Assembly: GCF_011947225.1 (NCBI RefSeq)
Contig: NZ_JAATVW010000022.1
Span: 1-64,000, forward strand
Direction of reading: 5' to 3'
From: Planosporangium flavigriseum
Lineage (GTDB): Bacteria; Actinomycetota; Actinomycetes; Mycobacteriales; Micromonosporaceae
Length of the DNA: 64,000 bases
Below are positions 16,423 through 24,930 of this stretch, one piece after another; the stretch's first letter is position 1, and every line of letters begins with the position of its first letter. Under the pieces are notes generated by a model, which did not search any database, was not told the DNA's origin, and saw nothing but the letters and a program-made list of their open reading frames with translations. Made by a program: the position numbers and the translations under genes.

Positions 16423-17193
16423 TCAGACATCGGATGCGGTCCGGCACGTCAACGCGGCACGGACCGTCGCTGCGAGCCGCAGCCACGCTTCACCCCCGAA
16501 CAGGTGATCACCCTCGGCGATCTCGCAGAAGTTCGTCGGACCAGTCGTCTCCCAGCGCCAAGCATCGACTCGGTCCCTGCTCAGTTGGCTGTCATGGGCG
16601 CCGTACACGACGGTGAGCGGCACCGCGAGGGGGGCCCCGGGCTCGTAGATGTAGCGCGATACCAGGCTGATGTCCGCGGCGATGACGGGAAGCAGCAACT
16701 CGACGAAGTCGGGTTCCTCTCGGAAATTCTCCGGCACGTATTGCATGAGGTCGTGCTCCGCTTCGAGATCGGCCTCGGCGAAGTAGGGGGGTGGCAGCTG
16801 CGACGCGACGAGAAGGTGGGCCACCTCGATGTCATGGTCGGATTTGGCCAAGGCCTTCGCCAGCTCGAACGCCAGTACCGCTCCGAAGCACTGGCCGAAC
16901 AGCGCCACGCGCGGTACACCCAGACCGACCAGCTCGGCAACGATGTCGCAGACAACCTCGGCGACCGTGTCCGCCGGCGGCTCCATCCGACGGCTCTCGC
17001 GCCCCGCCAGTCGCAGACCGTAAACGGTGGACACGTCGTCGAGCACCGGACTCCACGAGCGAAAAGGAGCGGCTCCGGCACCAGCCCACGGAATACACAC
17101 GAGCGCCAGGCCGTTCTTCGCCGGCGCGCCCCAGGAGACGAGCAATCTTCCCTTTTCAGGTGTCGGCATCGGTGTCGGATCGGCCTGATTCAT
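16423..17193 (-). CDS. type II thioesterase with Cys nucleophile
   Basis: A 256-aa alpha/beta hydrolase of the TEII (GrsT-like) family that clears misprimed carrier proteins. The family signature GHSMG is here GQCFG, so the usual Ser nucleophile is Cys102. The acid (YGAHDSQLS) and the general base (EGDHLFGG) are present. IPWAGAGAAPFRSW is the standard oxyanion strand. It is encoded on the minus strand in an otherwise plus-strand run and shares a short divergent promoter region with the nucleotidyltransferase gene. A Cys nucleophile favours transacylation or lactonisation over plain hydrolysis in some characterised NRPS thioesterases, so its job may be more than editing (inference). Confidence 0.88.
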   Translation of the reverse strand: MNQADPTPMPTPEKGRLLVSWGAPAKNGLALVCIPWAGAGAAPFRSWSPVLDDVSTVYGLRLAGRESRRMEPPADTVAEVVCDIVAELVGLGVPRVALFGQCFGAVLAFELAKALAKSDHDIEVAHLLVASQLPPPYFAEADLEAEHDLMQYVPENFREEPDFVELLLPVIAADISLVSRYIYEPGAPLAVPLTVVYGAHDSQLSRDRVDAWRWETTGPTNFCEIAEGDHLFGGEAWLRLAATVRAALTCRTASDV

Positions 17194-17306
17194 AACAATG
17201 GATACTATGCCGGCGGCGGTCCGGTGTGAAGTGCCGGAGATGCTTTTTCAGTAGCTTTTCTGCAGCATGTCCGAAGATTTCTGACAATGGCCCGGGAGGG
17301 ATTCTG

Positions 17307-18146
17307 GTGTTCAACCCCACTATTGACGTTATTGTGGCTCAGTCGAGACTCCGGCAGCAGCCTCCGGACATGAATTTCGACAGTATTCTCAAGCGATTCC
17401 CGGGCTTGGTGGAGGCGGATGCCGTCTGCTGGACCGGATCGACCGCGATCGGCTGGGGAAACGTTTTCAGCGATTACGACCTCTTTGCGTTCTCGGATCG
17501 GACCCTCGAGTTTCCGGTGGACGAAACCATGGAGACCTGGCCGGGGGTGGACAAGAGCGGAATTCGCTGGGACAACTGGATGGGTGAGTATGAGAAGGCA
17601 CGTGTCGATCTGACGGTGTGGCCGACCGGCACTTTCGCCAAGGTGCTGCAGCCCTACCTCGACGACGAGGTGGAGTTCTGCGGCACGAGCGAAGCCATGC
17701 TGGCTTTCGTCTACCGGATGTCCATCGCCATCCCGCTGAAGAACGACAGTTACTTCGTGGAGGCGCGTGAACTCCTGGACAGGTCGTCGTTCCGTCGCGC
17801 ACGCGCCAGGACCGCCAAGGTACGGGCGGAGAACTCCCTCACCGATGTGGCGGGTCAGCTGGATACCGGGGATCAGGCCTCAGCACGCATATCCGCCCGG
17901 GTCGCGGCGTTCCGGGTGGCCGACGCCTGTCTCGCGTTGTACGGGGATTTCTGCCACGCCGAAAAATGGACGATGCGCCGTTTGCGGAGCAAGCCCGAGT
18001 GCGGAATAGGTGCCGATGAGTTCCGGTCCGCGGTGCTGGACGGCGCCCGCCCGGGAGAGTCCGACGGGGACTGCGCGCTGCGCGTAGCGCGTTGGGCCCA
18101 AGGGCACCTTGTCCGACTCGAGGGCGAATTCCTGACGGGCTCCTGA
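17307..18146 (+). CDS. nucleotidyltransferase-fold protein
   Basis: About 279 aa from GTG 17307, chosen for GGGAGGG 6 nt upstream. The N-terminal domain has the polymerase-beta-type signature GSTAIGWGNVFSDYDLFAF (GS followed by DxD), with a third acidic residue likely in ARVDLTVW. A helical C-terminal domain of about 130 aa follows, as in aminoglycoside adenylyltransferases. It could adenylate a biosynthetic intermediate, or protect the producer by modifying the final product. The gene lies between the thioesterase and the exporter, where self-resistance genes are often found, but the substrate cannot be read. Confidence 0.7.
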   Translation: MFNPTIDVIVAQSRLRQQPPDMNFDSILKRFPGLVEADAVCWTGSTAIGWGNVFSDYDLFAFSDRTLEFPVDETMETWPGVDKSGIRWDNWMGEYEKARVDLTVWPTGTFAKVLQPYLDDEVEFCGTSEAMLAFVYRMSIAIPLKNDSYFVEARELLDRSSFRRARARTAKVRAENSLTDVAGQLDTGDQASARISARVAAFRVADACLALYGDFCHAEKWTMRRLRSKPECGIGADEFRSAVLDGARPGESDGDCALRVARWAQGHLVRLEGEFLTGS

Positions 18147-18155
18147 CCGAGCCAG

Positions 18156-18329
18156 GTGCATTGCAAGTTCGAGAACAATGACGAGGAGATCGAGCTGAAT
18201 ACCGTCGGACCTGTCACAGCGGTCGTCGCGCGGATGGATGGGCGTGGCTGGGAGGACGTCGGTGCTGCCCGGACCACCCTCGCGAAGGTGGCCGACGTTG
18301 TCGCGATTCCGGTCGGGGGCGCCCGATGA
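18156..18329 (+). CDS. small ORF, 57 aa, coupled to the exporter gene
   Basis: A GTG at 18156 opens a 57-aa frame that ends in TGA overlapping the exporter's ATG (ATGA). The N-terminus is rich in Asn/Asp/Glu (NNDEEIEL), and the rest, GPVTAVVARMDGRGWEDVG onward, has good GC3. The true start is uncertain because the only purine-rich stretch, GAGGAG, lies inside the frame. It may be a real small protein, a precursor peptide or a coupling leader. Function unknown. Confidence 0.4.
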   Translation: MHCKFENNDEEIELNTVGPVTAVVARMDGRGWEDVGAARTTLAKVADVVAIPVGGAR

Positions 18330-19624
18330 GCGGTACCGGCCGGCTGGCCCAGTTCCGCGCTGCGCTGCGTGGCCCGGAGGATCGTCGCCAGCAACTACTG
18401 GCGCGAGCAACGATCGTGAACACCGTCGGCATGGGGATGTTCCTGTCCGCCGGGACTATTTTCCTGATCAAGTTTACCGGCCTGAGTCCGGCCGCGGTCG
18501 GTGCCGGGCTCACGGTCGGATCTTTAATCGGTGTCGGGGCCGGCGTGCTGATCGGTGACCTGGCCGATCGCCGCGGCTCACGCGAGGTCGTCATCGCCGC
18601 CATGTTGCTGGAGGCCGTGGGGAGCATCTGCCTCCTGCTGGTCGACAATCTGTGGACCTTGATAGCCGTCGCCGCCGTCGCCTCTGTCGGGAGCGGAGGG
18701 ACCGGCAGTGCCCGCGGCGCAATGATCGGTGTGCTCGCCGAAGCGGGCAAGGGCGCACGATTGCGCTCGTACCTGCGTGCCGTGACAAACGTCGGGCTCG
18801 CGATCGGCACGCTGTCGGCCGCAGTTGCTCTGTCCATCGATACTCGTCCGGCCTACCTCTTCCTCATCGTCACCGACACGGTCACGTTCCTGCTCTCCGC
18901 CGCCATTCTGTCTCGGCTGCCGCACCTTCCGCCGACGCGTGTCGCCAAAATCGACGACTCCGCCAAGGCTGAACGCAAGTGGGTTGCTCTGCGTGACCGC
19001 CACTATCTAGGTCTGACAGTCGCGTCGTCGGTGGCCAGCCTGCAGTATTGGGTCCTTGTTCAAGCTCTTCCTGTGTGGATTGTGTTCAAGACGGACGCCC
19101 CGCGTTCAATGGCGGCGCTGGTGCTCTTCATCGCGTCGATCGCCGTCGCGGCGATGCAGATGCCGGCGACCCGCTCCATTGACGGTCCACAATCGGCTGC
19201 GCGTCTGATCACGCTGTCCGGACCAGTTTTCCTGGTTGCCTGGTTCATGATGGCGTTGTCGGCCGGCCCTGCCGCGTGGATCGCCATTGTGCTGCTGTTG
19301 TTCGGTGTGCTCGTGCACTCGCTGGCAGAGGTATGGCAGGCCGGTGGGACCTTCGAGTTGTCTTTCGCGCTCGCACAGCCCGAGGCACAAGGACAGTACC
19401 AGGGCGTCATGGGCCTGGGGCACTCCATTGCCGCCGCAGTGGCACCGGTGATCGTAATCACGTTGTGCGTCAACGGAGGGATTTATGGTTGGGTCGCGCT
19501 TGCCCTGGTGGTCTCCATTGCCGGATTCGTCTGTGCTTTGGTCGAGAGGCATTGGGCCCGATCGCGCGCCGTGCCCAGCAATCAAGAAATGCAGAGCCGG
19601 ACAGCGCATCCGGCGTCGCCGTGA
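18326..19624 (+). CDS. MFS transporter (probable product exporter)
   Basis: A 432-aa integral membrane protein with about 12 hydrophobic segments. MFS motif A is present in the first cytoplasmic loop (GDLADRRGSREV), and a central hydrophilic loop (about residues 195-220) separates the two six-helix halves. It starts by a 4-nt overlap with a small ORF and is followed 15 nt later by a carrier protein gene. Location inside the cluster suggests export of the finished metabolite and self-protection. Confidence 0.9.
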   Translation: MSGTGRLAQFRAALRGPEDRRQQLLARATIVNTVGMGMFLSAGTIFLIKFTGLSPAAVGAGLTVGSLIGVGAGVLIGDLADRRGSREVVIAAMLLEAVGSICLLLVDNLWTLIAVAAVASVGSGGTGSARGAMIGVLAEAGKGARLRSYLRAVTNVGLAIGTLSAAVALSIDTRPAYLFLIVTDTVTFLLSAAILSRLPHLPPTRVAKIDDSAKAERKWVALRDRHYLGLTVASSVASLQYWVLVQALPVWIVFKTDAPRSMAALVLFIASIAVAAMQMPATRSIDGPQSAARLITLSGPVFLVAWFMMALSAGPAAWIAIVLLLFGVLVHSLAEVWQAGGTFELSFALAQPEAQGQYQGVMGLGHSIAAAVAPVIVITLCVNGGIYGWVALALVVSIAGFVCALVERHWARSRAVPSNQEMQSRTAHPASP

Positions 19625-19639
19625 TGAGAGGAGCCTGGG

Positions 19640-19876
19640 ATGTCACAGGTTGTAGGCGTTGAACTCGTGGCGAAGCTGACGGCGATCTGGGAGGCCGAAC
19701 TAGGTGTCGCCGTCGCTCCTGACGACGACTTCTTCGACCTCGGCGGTGACTCGCTGCTGGCGCTCGTGGTGGCTCGTCAAGCAGTCGCGGCGGGGATGCC
19801 GATGCAGCCGGCAGCCATATTGCGCCATCCGACGGTCGCGGCGCTCGCCGATGCGGTGCGAAGGGGAACAGCGTGA
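19640..19876 (+). CDS. free-standing peptidyl carrier protein
   Basis: A 78-aa carrier protein with the canonical site DDDFFDLGGDSLLALVVAR (Ser in GGDSL) and the C-terminal helix ILRHPTVAALADAVRRG. It overlaps the next gene, a free adenylation enzyme, by 4 nt (GTGA). The two make a split A + PCP loading pair, in which the downstream enzyme most likely charges this carrier. Confidence 0.92.
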   Translation: MSQVVGVELVAKLTAIWEAELGVAVAPDDDFFDLGGDSLLALVVARQAVAAGMPMQPAAILRHPTVAALADAVRRGTA

Positions 19877-21438
19877 CTCGGGCTTCGCCGCGGACAGTGC
19901 ACGGTGTGTTCGCCGGATTCGCTCACTCGATGCCTGGGGCGGTCGCCGTCGAGGACGACCAGGACTGTCTGACCTATGCCGAGCTGGATCAGCGAGCGAC
20001 GGCGCTGGCGAGGGCCATCGTCGACCGAGGATGCCAGGGCGGGTTCGTGGGTGTTCTGCTCGGCCGCTCGATGCGGACCATCGTCGCTCTGCTCGCCGTC
20101 CTGAAGGCCGGCGCGGCCTATGTACCGCTCGAGCCGGCGTACCCCCAGGCACGGCTCCGGGAGATGATCGAGCAGTGCGGCACCACACTGGTGCTGACGA
20201 CCGCCGCTGCTCACGACCACATCGGCGGACTCGGCGTGGACGTGATCCTCCTGGACGAGGAGCGACACGTCGCGGCGACTGACCCGTTCACCGAGCCCGA
20301 GCGCCGGCCTTTGGACCCGGCGTACGTCATGTTCACGTCGGGCACCACCGGCCGGCCCAAGGCCGTCGTGGTCTCGCATCACAACGTCGTCAATCTGGCG
20401 ACCGGTGCCGACTATGTGGATCTGAGCCCGGCCCGGACGGTGCTGCAGTTCGCTCCGATCTCGTTCGACGCGTCGACGTTCGAAATTTGGGGTGCCCTGC
20501 TGAACGGCGCCAAGTTGGTGGTCGCACCCGAGGATCTGCTCGGCAGCGACCGGATCGGTGAGATGCTGGCGCGCCACAAGGTCGATACGATGTGGCTGAC
20601 CTCGGCGCTGTTCCACCGGATCGTCGACACCGATCTGCCGGCGCTCGAACCGGTGACTCAGTTGCTGGCGGGCGGCGATGTGCTCTCCGCCGATCACGTG
20701 CGGCGGGCGCTGGCGGCGGTGCCGGGCCGAGCCGTGGTGAACGGCTACGGCCCGACGGAGACCACGACCTTCGCGTGTTGTCATCGCGTGTCCGCGGTCG
20801 AGGACGCCTGCCATCCGATGCCGATCGGCCGCGCGATCCCTGGCGTCCGGTTGTGGATCATGACTGAGGAGGGTGTGCCCGCGGCCCCTGGGGAGGCAGG
20901 CGAGCTGTGGATTGCCGGCGATGGCGTGTCGCTCGGCTACCTGGGGGATCCGGACGAGAGTAGCCGTAAGTTCGTTCCCGAACCGGGGAGACCGGATTCC
21001 CGTGCCTATCGGTCCGGCGATCTGGTGCTGCTGCGCGGCGACGGGTTGCTGGAATTCCTCGGCCGGATCGACGACCAAGTGAAGGTACGCGGGTATCGTA
21101 TCGAGCCTGCTGAGGTGGAAGCCGCTCTTGTTGAGCAGTCCACCATACGCAGGGCTGTGGTGACCGCCCAGGAGTTCAGGCCCGGTGACAAGCGTCTCGT
21201 AGCCTACCTGGTCCTCTCGCCCGGCGCCGAACTCCGCGTTCCTCAGCTTCGGCGTGCGTTGTCCGCGCGGCTGCCGTCTTACCTGGTGCCGGCCCGGTAC
21301 GTGGTGCTGGACGATCTGCCGGTCACGAGGAACGGCAAGGTCGACCGGCGCGCGCTACCCGTGCCGGAATGGACGGCGCCCGCCCCGCGCGAGCCCGATG
21401 GCCATCACGACCGCCAGCATGGAGAAGTCGATCGATAA
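19873..21438 (+). CDS. free-standing NRPS adenylation enzyme
   Basis: A 521-aa amino-acid-activating enzyme without fused carrier. Core motifs are MFTSGTTGRPKAVVVSH (A3), GYGPTETTTF (A5), YRSGDLV (A7), GRIDDQVKVRGYRIEP (A8) and RNGKVDRRAL (A10 lysine). Alignment with PheA gives the tentative code D-A-F-L-L-G-G-T-F, close to branched aliphatic (valine-type) codes. It starts at GTG 19873 within the carrier gene stop, indicating coupled synthesis of the pair. It probably delivers a branched-chain amino acid to the 78-aa carrier protein (inference). Confidence 0.93.
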   Translation: MTRASPRTVHGVFAGFAHSMPGAVAVEDDQDCLTYAELDQRATALARAIVDRGCQGGFVGVLLGRSMRTIVALLAVLKAGAAYVPLEPAYPQARLREMIEQCGTTLVLTTAAAHDHIGGLGVDVILLDEERHVAATDPFTEPERRPLDPAYVMFTSGTTGRPKAVVVSHHNVVNLATGADYVDLSPARTVLQFAPISFDASTFEIWGALLNGAKLVVAPEDLLGSDRIGEMLARHKVDTMWLTSALFHRIVDTDLPALEPVTQLLAGGDVLSADHVRRALAAVPGRAVVNGYGPTETTTFACCHRVSAVEDACHPMPIGRAIPGVRLWIMTEEGVPAAPGEAGELWIAGDGVSLGYLGDPDESSRKFVPEPGRPDSRAYRSGDLVLLRGDGLLEFLGRIDDQVKVRGYRIEPAEVEAALVEQSTIRRAVVTAQEFRPGDKRLVAYLVLSPGAELRVPQLRRALSARLPSYLVPARYVVLDDLPVTRNGKVDRRALPVPEWTAPAPREPDGHHDRQHGEVDR

Positions 21439-21457
21439 TTATGCACATGACTATAGA

Positions 21458-22321
21458 ATGGCGTGGGTGAAGACCGCCGATGCGGCAGGGAAGCTGCTTG
21501 CCGTCAGCGACCTGCATGTCGCGTACCTGGAGAACAGGCAGGTCGTCGAGCAGCTACGGCCGGAGTCGGACGCCGACTGGCTGTTGGTGGCCGGAGACGT
21601 CGGCGAGGTGATGGCCGACGTCGAGTGGGCCCTGGCTCTGCTCGCCAGCCGGTTCGCCAACGTCGTCTGGACACCCGGGAACCACGAGCTGTGGACCCCA
21701 CCCGATGATCCGGTGCAGTTGCGCGGGGAACAGCGCTACCAGAAGCTGATCGAGCTGTGCCGGACGCTGGGCGTCACGACGCCGGAAGACCCGTACCCTG
21801 TCTGGGACGGTGCGGGCGGGCCGGTCACCGTCGCACCACTGTTCCTGCTCTACGACTACACCTTCCGACCGGACGGTACCTTCACCAAGCAGCAAGCGTT
21901 GGCCAGGGCGCACGAGGCCGGCGTGGTGTGCACCGACGAGTACATGTTGCACCCCGACCCGTACCCGAGCCGGGAGGCGTGGTGCCGGGCCAGGGTGGCG
22001 CTGACCGAGCAGCGACTGGCAGCCTGCGACCCTGCCCTGCCGACCGTGCTGGTCAGCCACTGGCCGCTGGTCCGCGAACCGACCCGGATCCTTCGCTATC
22101 CGGAGTTCGCCCAGTGGTGCGGCACCGAACTAACCGCCGACTGGCATGCCCGATTCAACGCGGCCGCGTCGGTCTACGGGCACCTGCACATCCCGCGCGT
22201 GACATACCACGACGGCGTGCGCTTCCAGGAGGTCTCGCTCGGCTACCCACGCGAACGGCGACGGTGGCCCGTCCCGCGCAGCTGGCTGCGAACCGTCCTA
22301 CCCTACGCGGAGCCCGAGTGA
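21458..22321 (+). CDS. calcineurin-like metallophosphoesterase
   Basis: About 287 aa. All metal-binding blocks of the family are visible: SDLHVAY (D-x-H), AGDVGEV (GD), GNHELW (GNHE), VSHWPL (H) and YGHLHIPR (GHxH). The start is uncertain (ATG 21419, ATG 21458 or GTG 21467 are in frame, none with a good ribosome binding site). I chose 21458 because it lies just after the adenylation gene's stop. It overlaps the phosphopantetheinyl transferase gene by 4 nt. From memory, such pairs of phosphoesterase and PPTase occur together in other actinomycetes. Removing or recycling phosphopantetheine groups is one possible role. Confidence 0.88.
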   Translation: MAWVKTADAAGKLLAVSDLHVAYLENRQVVEQLRPESDADWLLVAGDVGEVMADVEWALALLASRFANVVWTPGNHELWTPPDDPVQLRGEQRYQKLIELCRTLGVTTPEDPYPVWDGAGGPVTVAPLFLLYDYTFRPDGTFTKQQALARAHEAGVVCTDEYMLHPDPYPSREAWCRARVALTEQRLAACDPALPTVLVSHWPLVREPTRILRYPEFAQWCGTELTADWHARFNAAASVYGHLHIPRVTYHDGVRFQEVSLGYPRERRRWPVPRSWLRTVLPYAEPE

Positions 22322-22968
22322 TCGAGGAGATCCTGCCCCCGAAGGTCGCCTCCTCGGAGGCCTTCGACGACGTGGCCGAGGCCACCCTGTTCCCCCAAGA
22401 GGAAGCAATGATCGCCAGGTCGGTGGACAAACGGCGCCGTGAGTTCAGCACGGTCCGGTTGTGCGCCCGCCGCGCGATGGCCGATCTGGGCCTGCCGTCG
22501 GCACCCGTACTCCCCGGTCTACGTGGCTCGCCGCAGTGGCCGGGCGGCGTGGTCGGCAGCATGACGCACTGCGACGGCTACCGGGCCGCCGCGCTGGCGT
22601 ACGCCACGCACCTGCGGACCATCGGCATCGATGCGGAGCCGCACGACGAACTCCCCGACGGCGTGCTCGACGCAGTCGCGCTGCCGCAGGAGAAGGAACA
22701 GTTGGCCGCGCTGAAAGCCGCATCGCCGGGAAAGCACTGGGACCGCCTGTTGTTCAGCGCGAAGGAGAGCGTCTACAAAGCATGGTTCCCGCTGGCCCGA
22801 CGCTGGCTGGGGTTCGAGGAAGCGGAAATCACGTTCAACCCGGCACGGCGCAGTTTCACCGTCCGACTCCTGGTGTCGGGCCCGGAAGTGGACGGCAGCC
22901 GGTTGACCGGCTTCACCGGCCGCTGGAAGATCGACTCCGGCCTGGTCCTCACCGCGATCGCTCTGTAG
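22318..22968 (+). CDS. Sfp-type 4'-phosphopantetheinyl transferase
   Basis: A 216-aa enzyme that moves the phosphopantetheine arm from CoA to carrier-protein serines. GTG 22318 overlaps the preceding stop (GTGA). The magnesium/CoA motifs are present: GSMTHCDGYRAAAL, GIDAEPHDEL and FSAKESVYKAWFPL (the KES-x-YK motif). It would activate the five carrier domains of this cluster and is the last gene before the IS3 relic, so it marks the right edge of the cluster. Confidence 0.93.
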   Translation: MIEEILPPKVASSEAFDDVAEATLFPQEEAMIARSVDKRRREFSTVRLCARRAMADLGLPSAPVLPGLRGSPQWPGGVVGSMTHCDGYRAAALAYATHLRTIGIDAEPHDELPDGVLDAVALPQEKEQLAALKAASPGKHWDRLLFSAKESVYKAWFPLARRWLGFEEAEITFNPARRSFTVRLLVSGPEVDGSRLTGFTGRWKIDSGLVLTAIAL

Positions 22969-23082
22969 CGCGGCGGAGTGCCCCACATTTTGCGGAGTCA
23001 CCGACCCGCACCACCCGTGCCCGCACCACCCGTGAACCGCCCGGATTTGATGGAGGCTCATGTCCTTGGGAAGGATCGAGTC

Positions 23083-23559
23083 ATGTCACGTTCGGACGTG
23101 TATCCGCAGGAGCTGCGTGAACGGGCGGTGCGGATGGTGGGCGACGTGAGGCCCGACTATGAGTCGGACTGGGCGGCGATTACCGCGGTAGCGCAGAAGC
23201 TCAACATCGGCACGGCCGAGAAGCTGCGCAAGTGGGTGCGCCAGGCGCAGGTCGATGCCGGGCAGCGGCCGGGGGTCACGAGTGAGGAGTCGGCCGAGCT
23301 CAAGCGGCTGCGCCGGGAGAACGCCGAGCCGCGCCGGACCAACGAGATCCTCAAGGCCGCTTCGGCTTTCTTTGCGGCCGAGCTCGACCGGCCACAGACA
23401 CACTCGTTAGATTCATCGACTCTCATAAGGAGGAGTTCGGCGGCGTGGAGCCGATCTGCCGCGTGCTGGCCGAGCACGGGGTCAGTATCGCGCCGAGCAC
23501 CTACTACGCGGCCACAAACCGGCCGCCGTCAGCACGGACGACCCGCGACGCCTGGCTGA
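23083..23559 (+). CDS. IS3 OrfA (helix-turn-helix transposase subunit)
   Basis: ATG 23083 begins YPQELRERAVRMVGDVRP, the usual OrfA start, and continues through a helix-turn-helix (TAEKLRKWVRQAQ) and the leucine-zipper-like ELKRLRRENAEPRRTNEILK to FFAAELDRP at about codon 107. In intact IS3 elements OrfA stops soon after and a -1 frameshift makes OrfAB. Here the frame runs on to 23559 in antiphase to orfB, so the last 50 codons are probably not original. Confidence 0.7.
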   Translation: MSRSDVYPQELRERAVRMVGDVRPDYESDWAAITAVAQKLNIGTAEKLRKWVRQAQVDAGQRPGVTSEESAELKRLRRENAEPRRTNEILKAASAFFAAELDRPQTHSLDSSTLIRRSSAAWSRSAACWPSTGSVSRRAPTTRPQTGRRQHGRPATPG

Positions 23560-24296
23560 TCGACCAGATCCGGCGAGTGCACACGGCCAACTACGGCGTC
23601 TACGGCGCCCGCAAGGTCGGGCAGCAGCTGCGGCGTGAGGATGTTGCTGTGGCCCGGTGCACGGTGGAGCGGCTGATGCGCGCTGACGGGCTGGCCGGCG
23701 TCGTGCGCGACAAGGCCATCCGCCCCACGGTCGCCGGCGACCGCCACCAGCGCGCCGGTGACTTGGTCAACCGGGACTTCAGCGCCCGAGCGGCCCAATC
23801 GGACCTGAGTCGCGGACTTCACCCGTGTGACCGCCTGGTGCGGGATCGTCTACGTCGCGTTCGTCGTCGACGTGTACTCGCGGGCGATCGTGGGCTGGTC
23901 GGCCGCCACGAACAAACGCAGCCCGTTGGTGCTGGGCGCGCTGGAGATGGGCCTGTGGCGACGTGACCGTGACGGCCACGGCTGCGCGTCCGGTCTAATC
24001 CATCATTCGGATGCCGGCAGCCAAGGTGAATTCAACCGGTCGTCGCAACACCTCGAGTATGGAGGTGTTGCGACGACCGGTTGAATTCACCCAATACACC
24101 AGCTTCCGGTTCACCACCCACCTGGCCGCGGCCGGCATCGCCGCCTCGATCGGCAGCGTCGGCGATGCCCTGGACAACGCGTTGATCGAGTCCACCATCG
24201 GCCTGTACAAGACCGAGCTGATCAAACCACGCGGGCCGTGGCGCAGCCTCGCCCAGGTCGAACTGGCCACCGCCGAGTGGGTCGACTGGTACAACC
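23403..24296 (+). pseudogene. IS3 OrfB transposase, inactivated
   Basis: Segments of the DDE transposase can be followed in order: LVRFIDSHKEEFGGVEP, YGVYGARKVGQQL, a frameshift near 23790, PNRT-stop-VADFT (a TGG to TGA nonsense change near 23804), IVYVAFVVDVYSRAIVGW, LIHHSDAGSQ, the hairpin insertion, and finally YTSFRFTTHLAAAGIAASIG to the catalytic-Glu helix DNALIESTIGLYKTEL. The homologous text ends at EWVDWYN. Four independent lesions mean it is dead. Confidence 0.8.
24025..24091. repeat. perfect hairpin insertion, 30-bp arms
   Basis: The arms 24025-24054 (starting GGTGAATTCAACCGG) and 24062-24091 are exact reverse complements, separated by the 7-nt loop GAGTATG. The element interrupts the IS3 transposase between SDAGSQ and YTSFRF and is flanked by CCAA on both sides (24021-24024 and 24091-24094), which looks like a 4-bp target duplication. 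It may be two fused terminal inverted repeats of another insertion sequence that lost its interior, or a minimal mobile hairpin. Confidence 0.85.
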
Positions 24297-24299
24297 AAG

Positions 24300-24572
24300 C
24301 AGGCCTTCCCGGAATCTTGGCTTCTCCCACCACCCGACGATTTCGTCGGCCATGGAGTCGACTTCCTGGCGGGCTAGGACTAGGCCGGGGTGGCCCTGTA
24401 GCTCGGACCATAGGAATTCACTGATCGCTGTCCGGTCAGCGCCAGCATGCAAGCGGGTCAACAGCGGTTCCAGCATGAAGTCGTACTCGTCAGATCCAAA
24501 ATCGGCGAGTCCGATGGGGTCCCATGCCGCGAGGCGGTACCTCAGACCGGGTCGGTATTTACGCAGGTCCAC
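24300..24572 (-). pseudogene. truncated hypothetical protein
   Basis: GTG 24572 opens a frame with DLRKYRPGLRYRLAAWDPIG, then SDEYDFMLEPLLTRLHAGAD and ISEFLWSELQGHPGL, running to GWWEKPRF. The DPIG...DEYD...PLL...L pattern resembles small DUF1871-like proteins, where it is common for the chain to end shortly after this point. The normal 3' end is replaced by IS3 sequence at about 24300. The function of the family is unknown. Confidence 0.45.
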
Positions 24573-24876
24573 GTTTTGATCATGACATCTGCGTAGGGCT
24601 TGGCTGTACAGCCATTGGTACAGCCAAGCCGGCCGACGTAGGCCGGGGGAGAGCGACGACCGCGGACAGTTCGCGCAGGTCAGAGGCATTGACCGGCCGC
24701 GGCCGACAAGTCGCTTTGACTTTGCGAGGCGAGGTTCGGGACGTGCCCGTGGCGACGTTGCTGGGGACCATGCGGGGACCACATGTGGTGCGCCGTGCCG
24801 CACGACCAGTGCTCCTTGACGCGTTAGCCGCGCGGGGGCCCGCACGCGACCTGCGGAAACGCTTAACCAAACCGAC
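24573..24876. other. 304-nt stretch without a gene
   Basis: Between the truncated minus-strand gene and the tRNA fragment I find no supported coding frame. Short ORFs on both strands have low-complexity Arg/Pro-rich translations that look like shadows. It is probably scrap sequence joined to the att-like site. Confidence 0.4.
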
Positions 24877-24918
24877 CTGGGGGTCAAGGGGTCGTCGGTT
24901 CAAATCCGGCCGTCCCGA
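24877..24918 (+). other. tRNA-Pro(GGG) 3' fragment, candidate att site
   Basis: CTGGGGGTCAAGGGGTCGTC followed by GGTTCAAATCCGGCCGTCCC and GA reads as the 3' half of a tRNA: anticodon loop with GGG, anticodon-stem 3' strand TCAAG, T-arm GTCGG/CCGGC with loop TTCAAAT, and acceptor strand CGTCCCG plus discriminator A. No matching 5' half lies upstream, so it is not a working tRNA. Integrative elements that insert into tRNA genes leave such 3' fragments. A degenerate copy lies at 49406-49448 in the same orientation. Confidence 0.65.
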
Positions 24919-24930
24919 CAGATGTGGAAG

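Larger units (their letters stand above)
22985..24300 (+). mobile_element. IS3-family element, decayed
   Basis: This holds orfA and orfB of an IS3-type element. orfB carries a frameshift, a nonsense codon and a hairpin insertion, and it stops matching transposase after the WYNQAG block near 24300, so the 3' end and right terminal repeat are gone. Terminal repeats were not identified, so the ends given are approximate. It lies directly after the PPTase gene and truncates an unrelated gene on the other strand. Confidence 0.75.
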
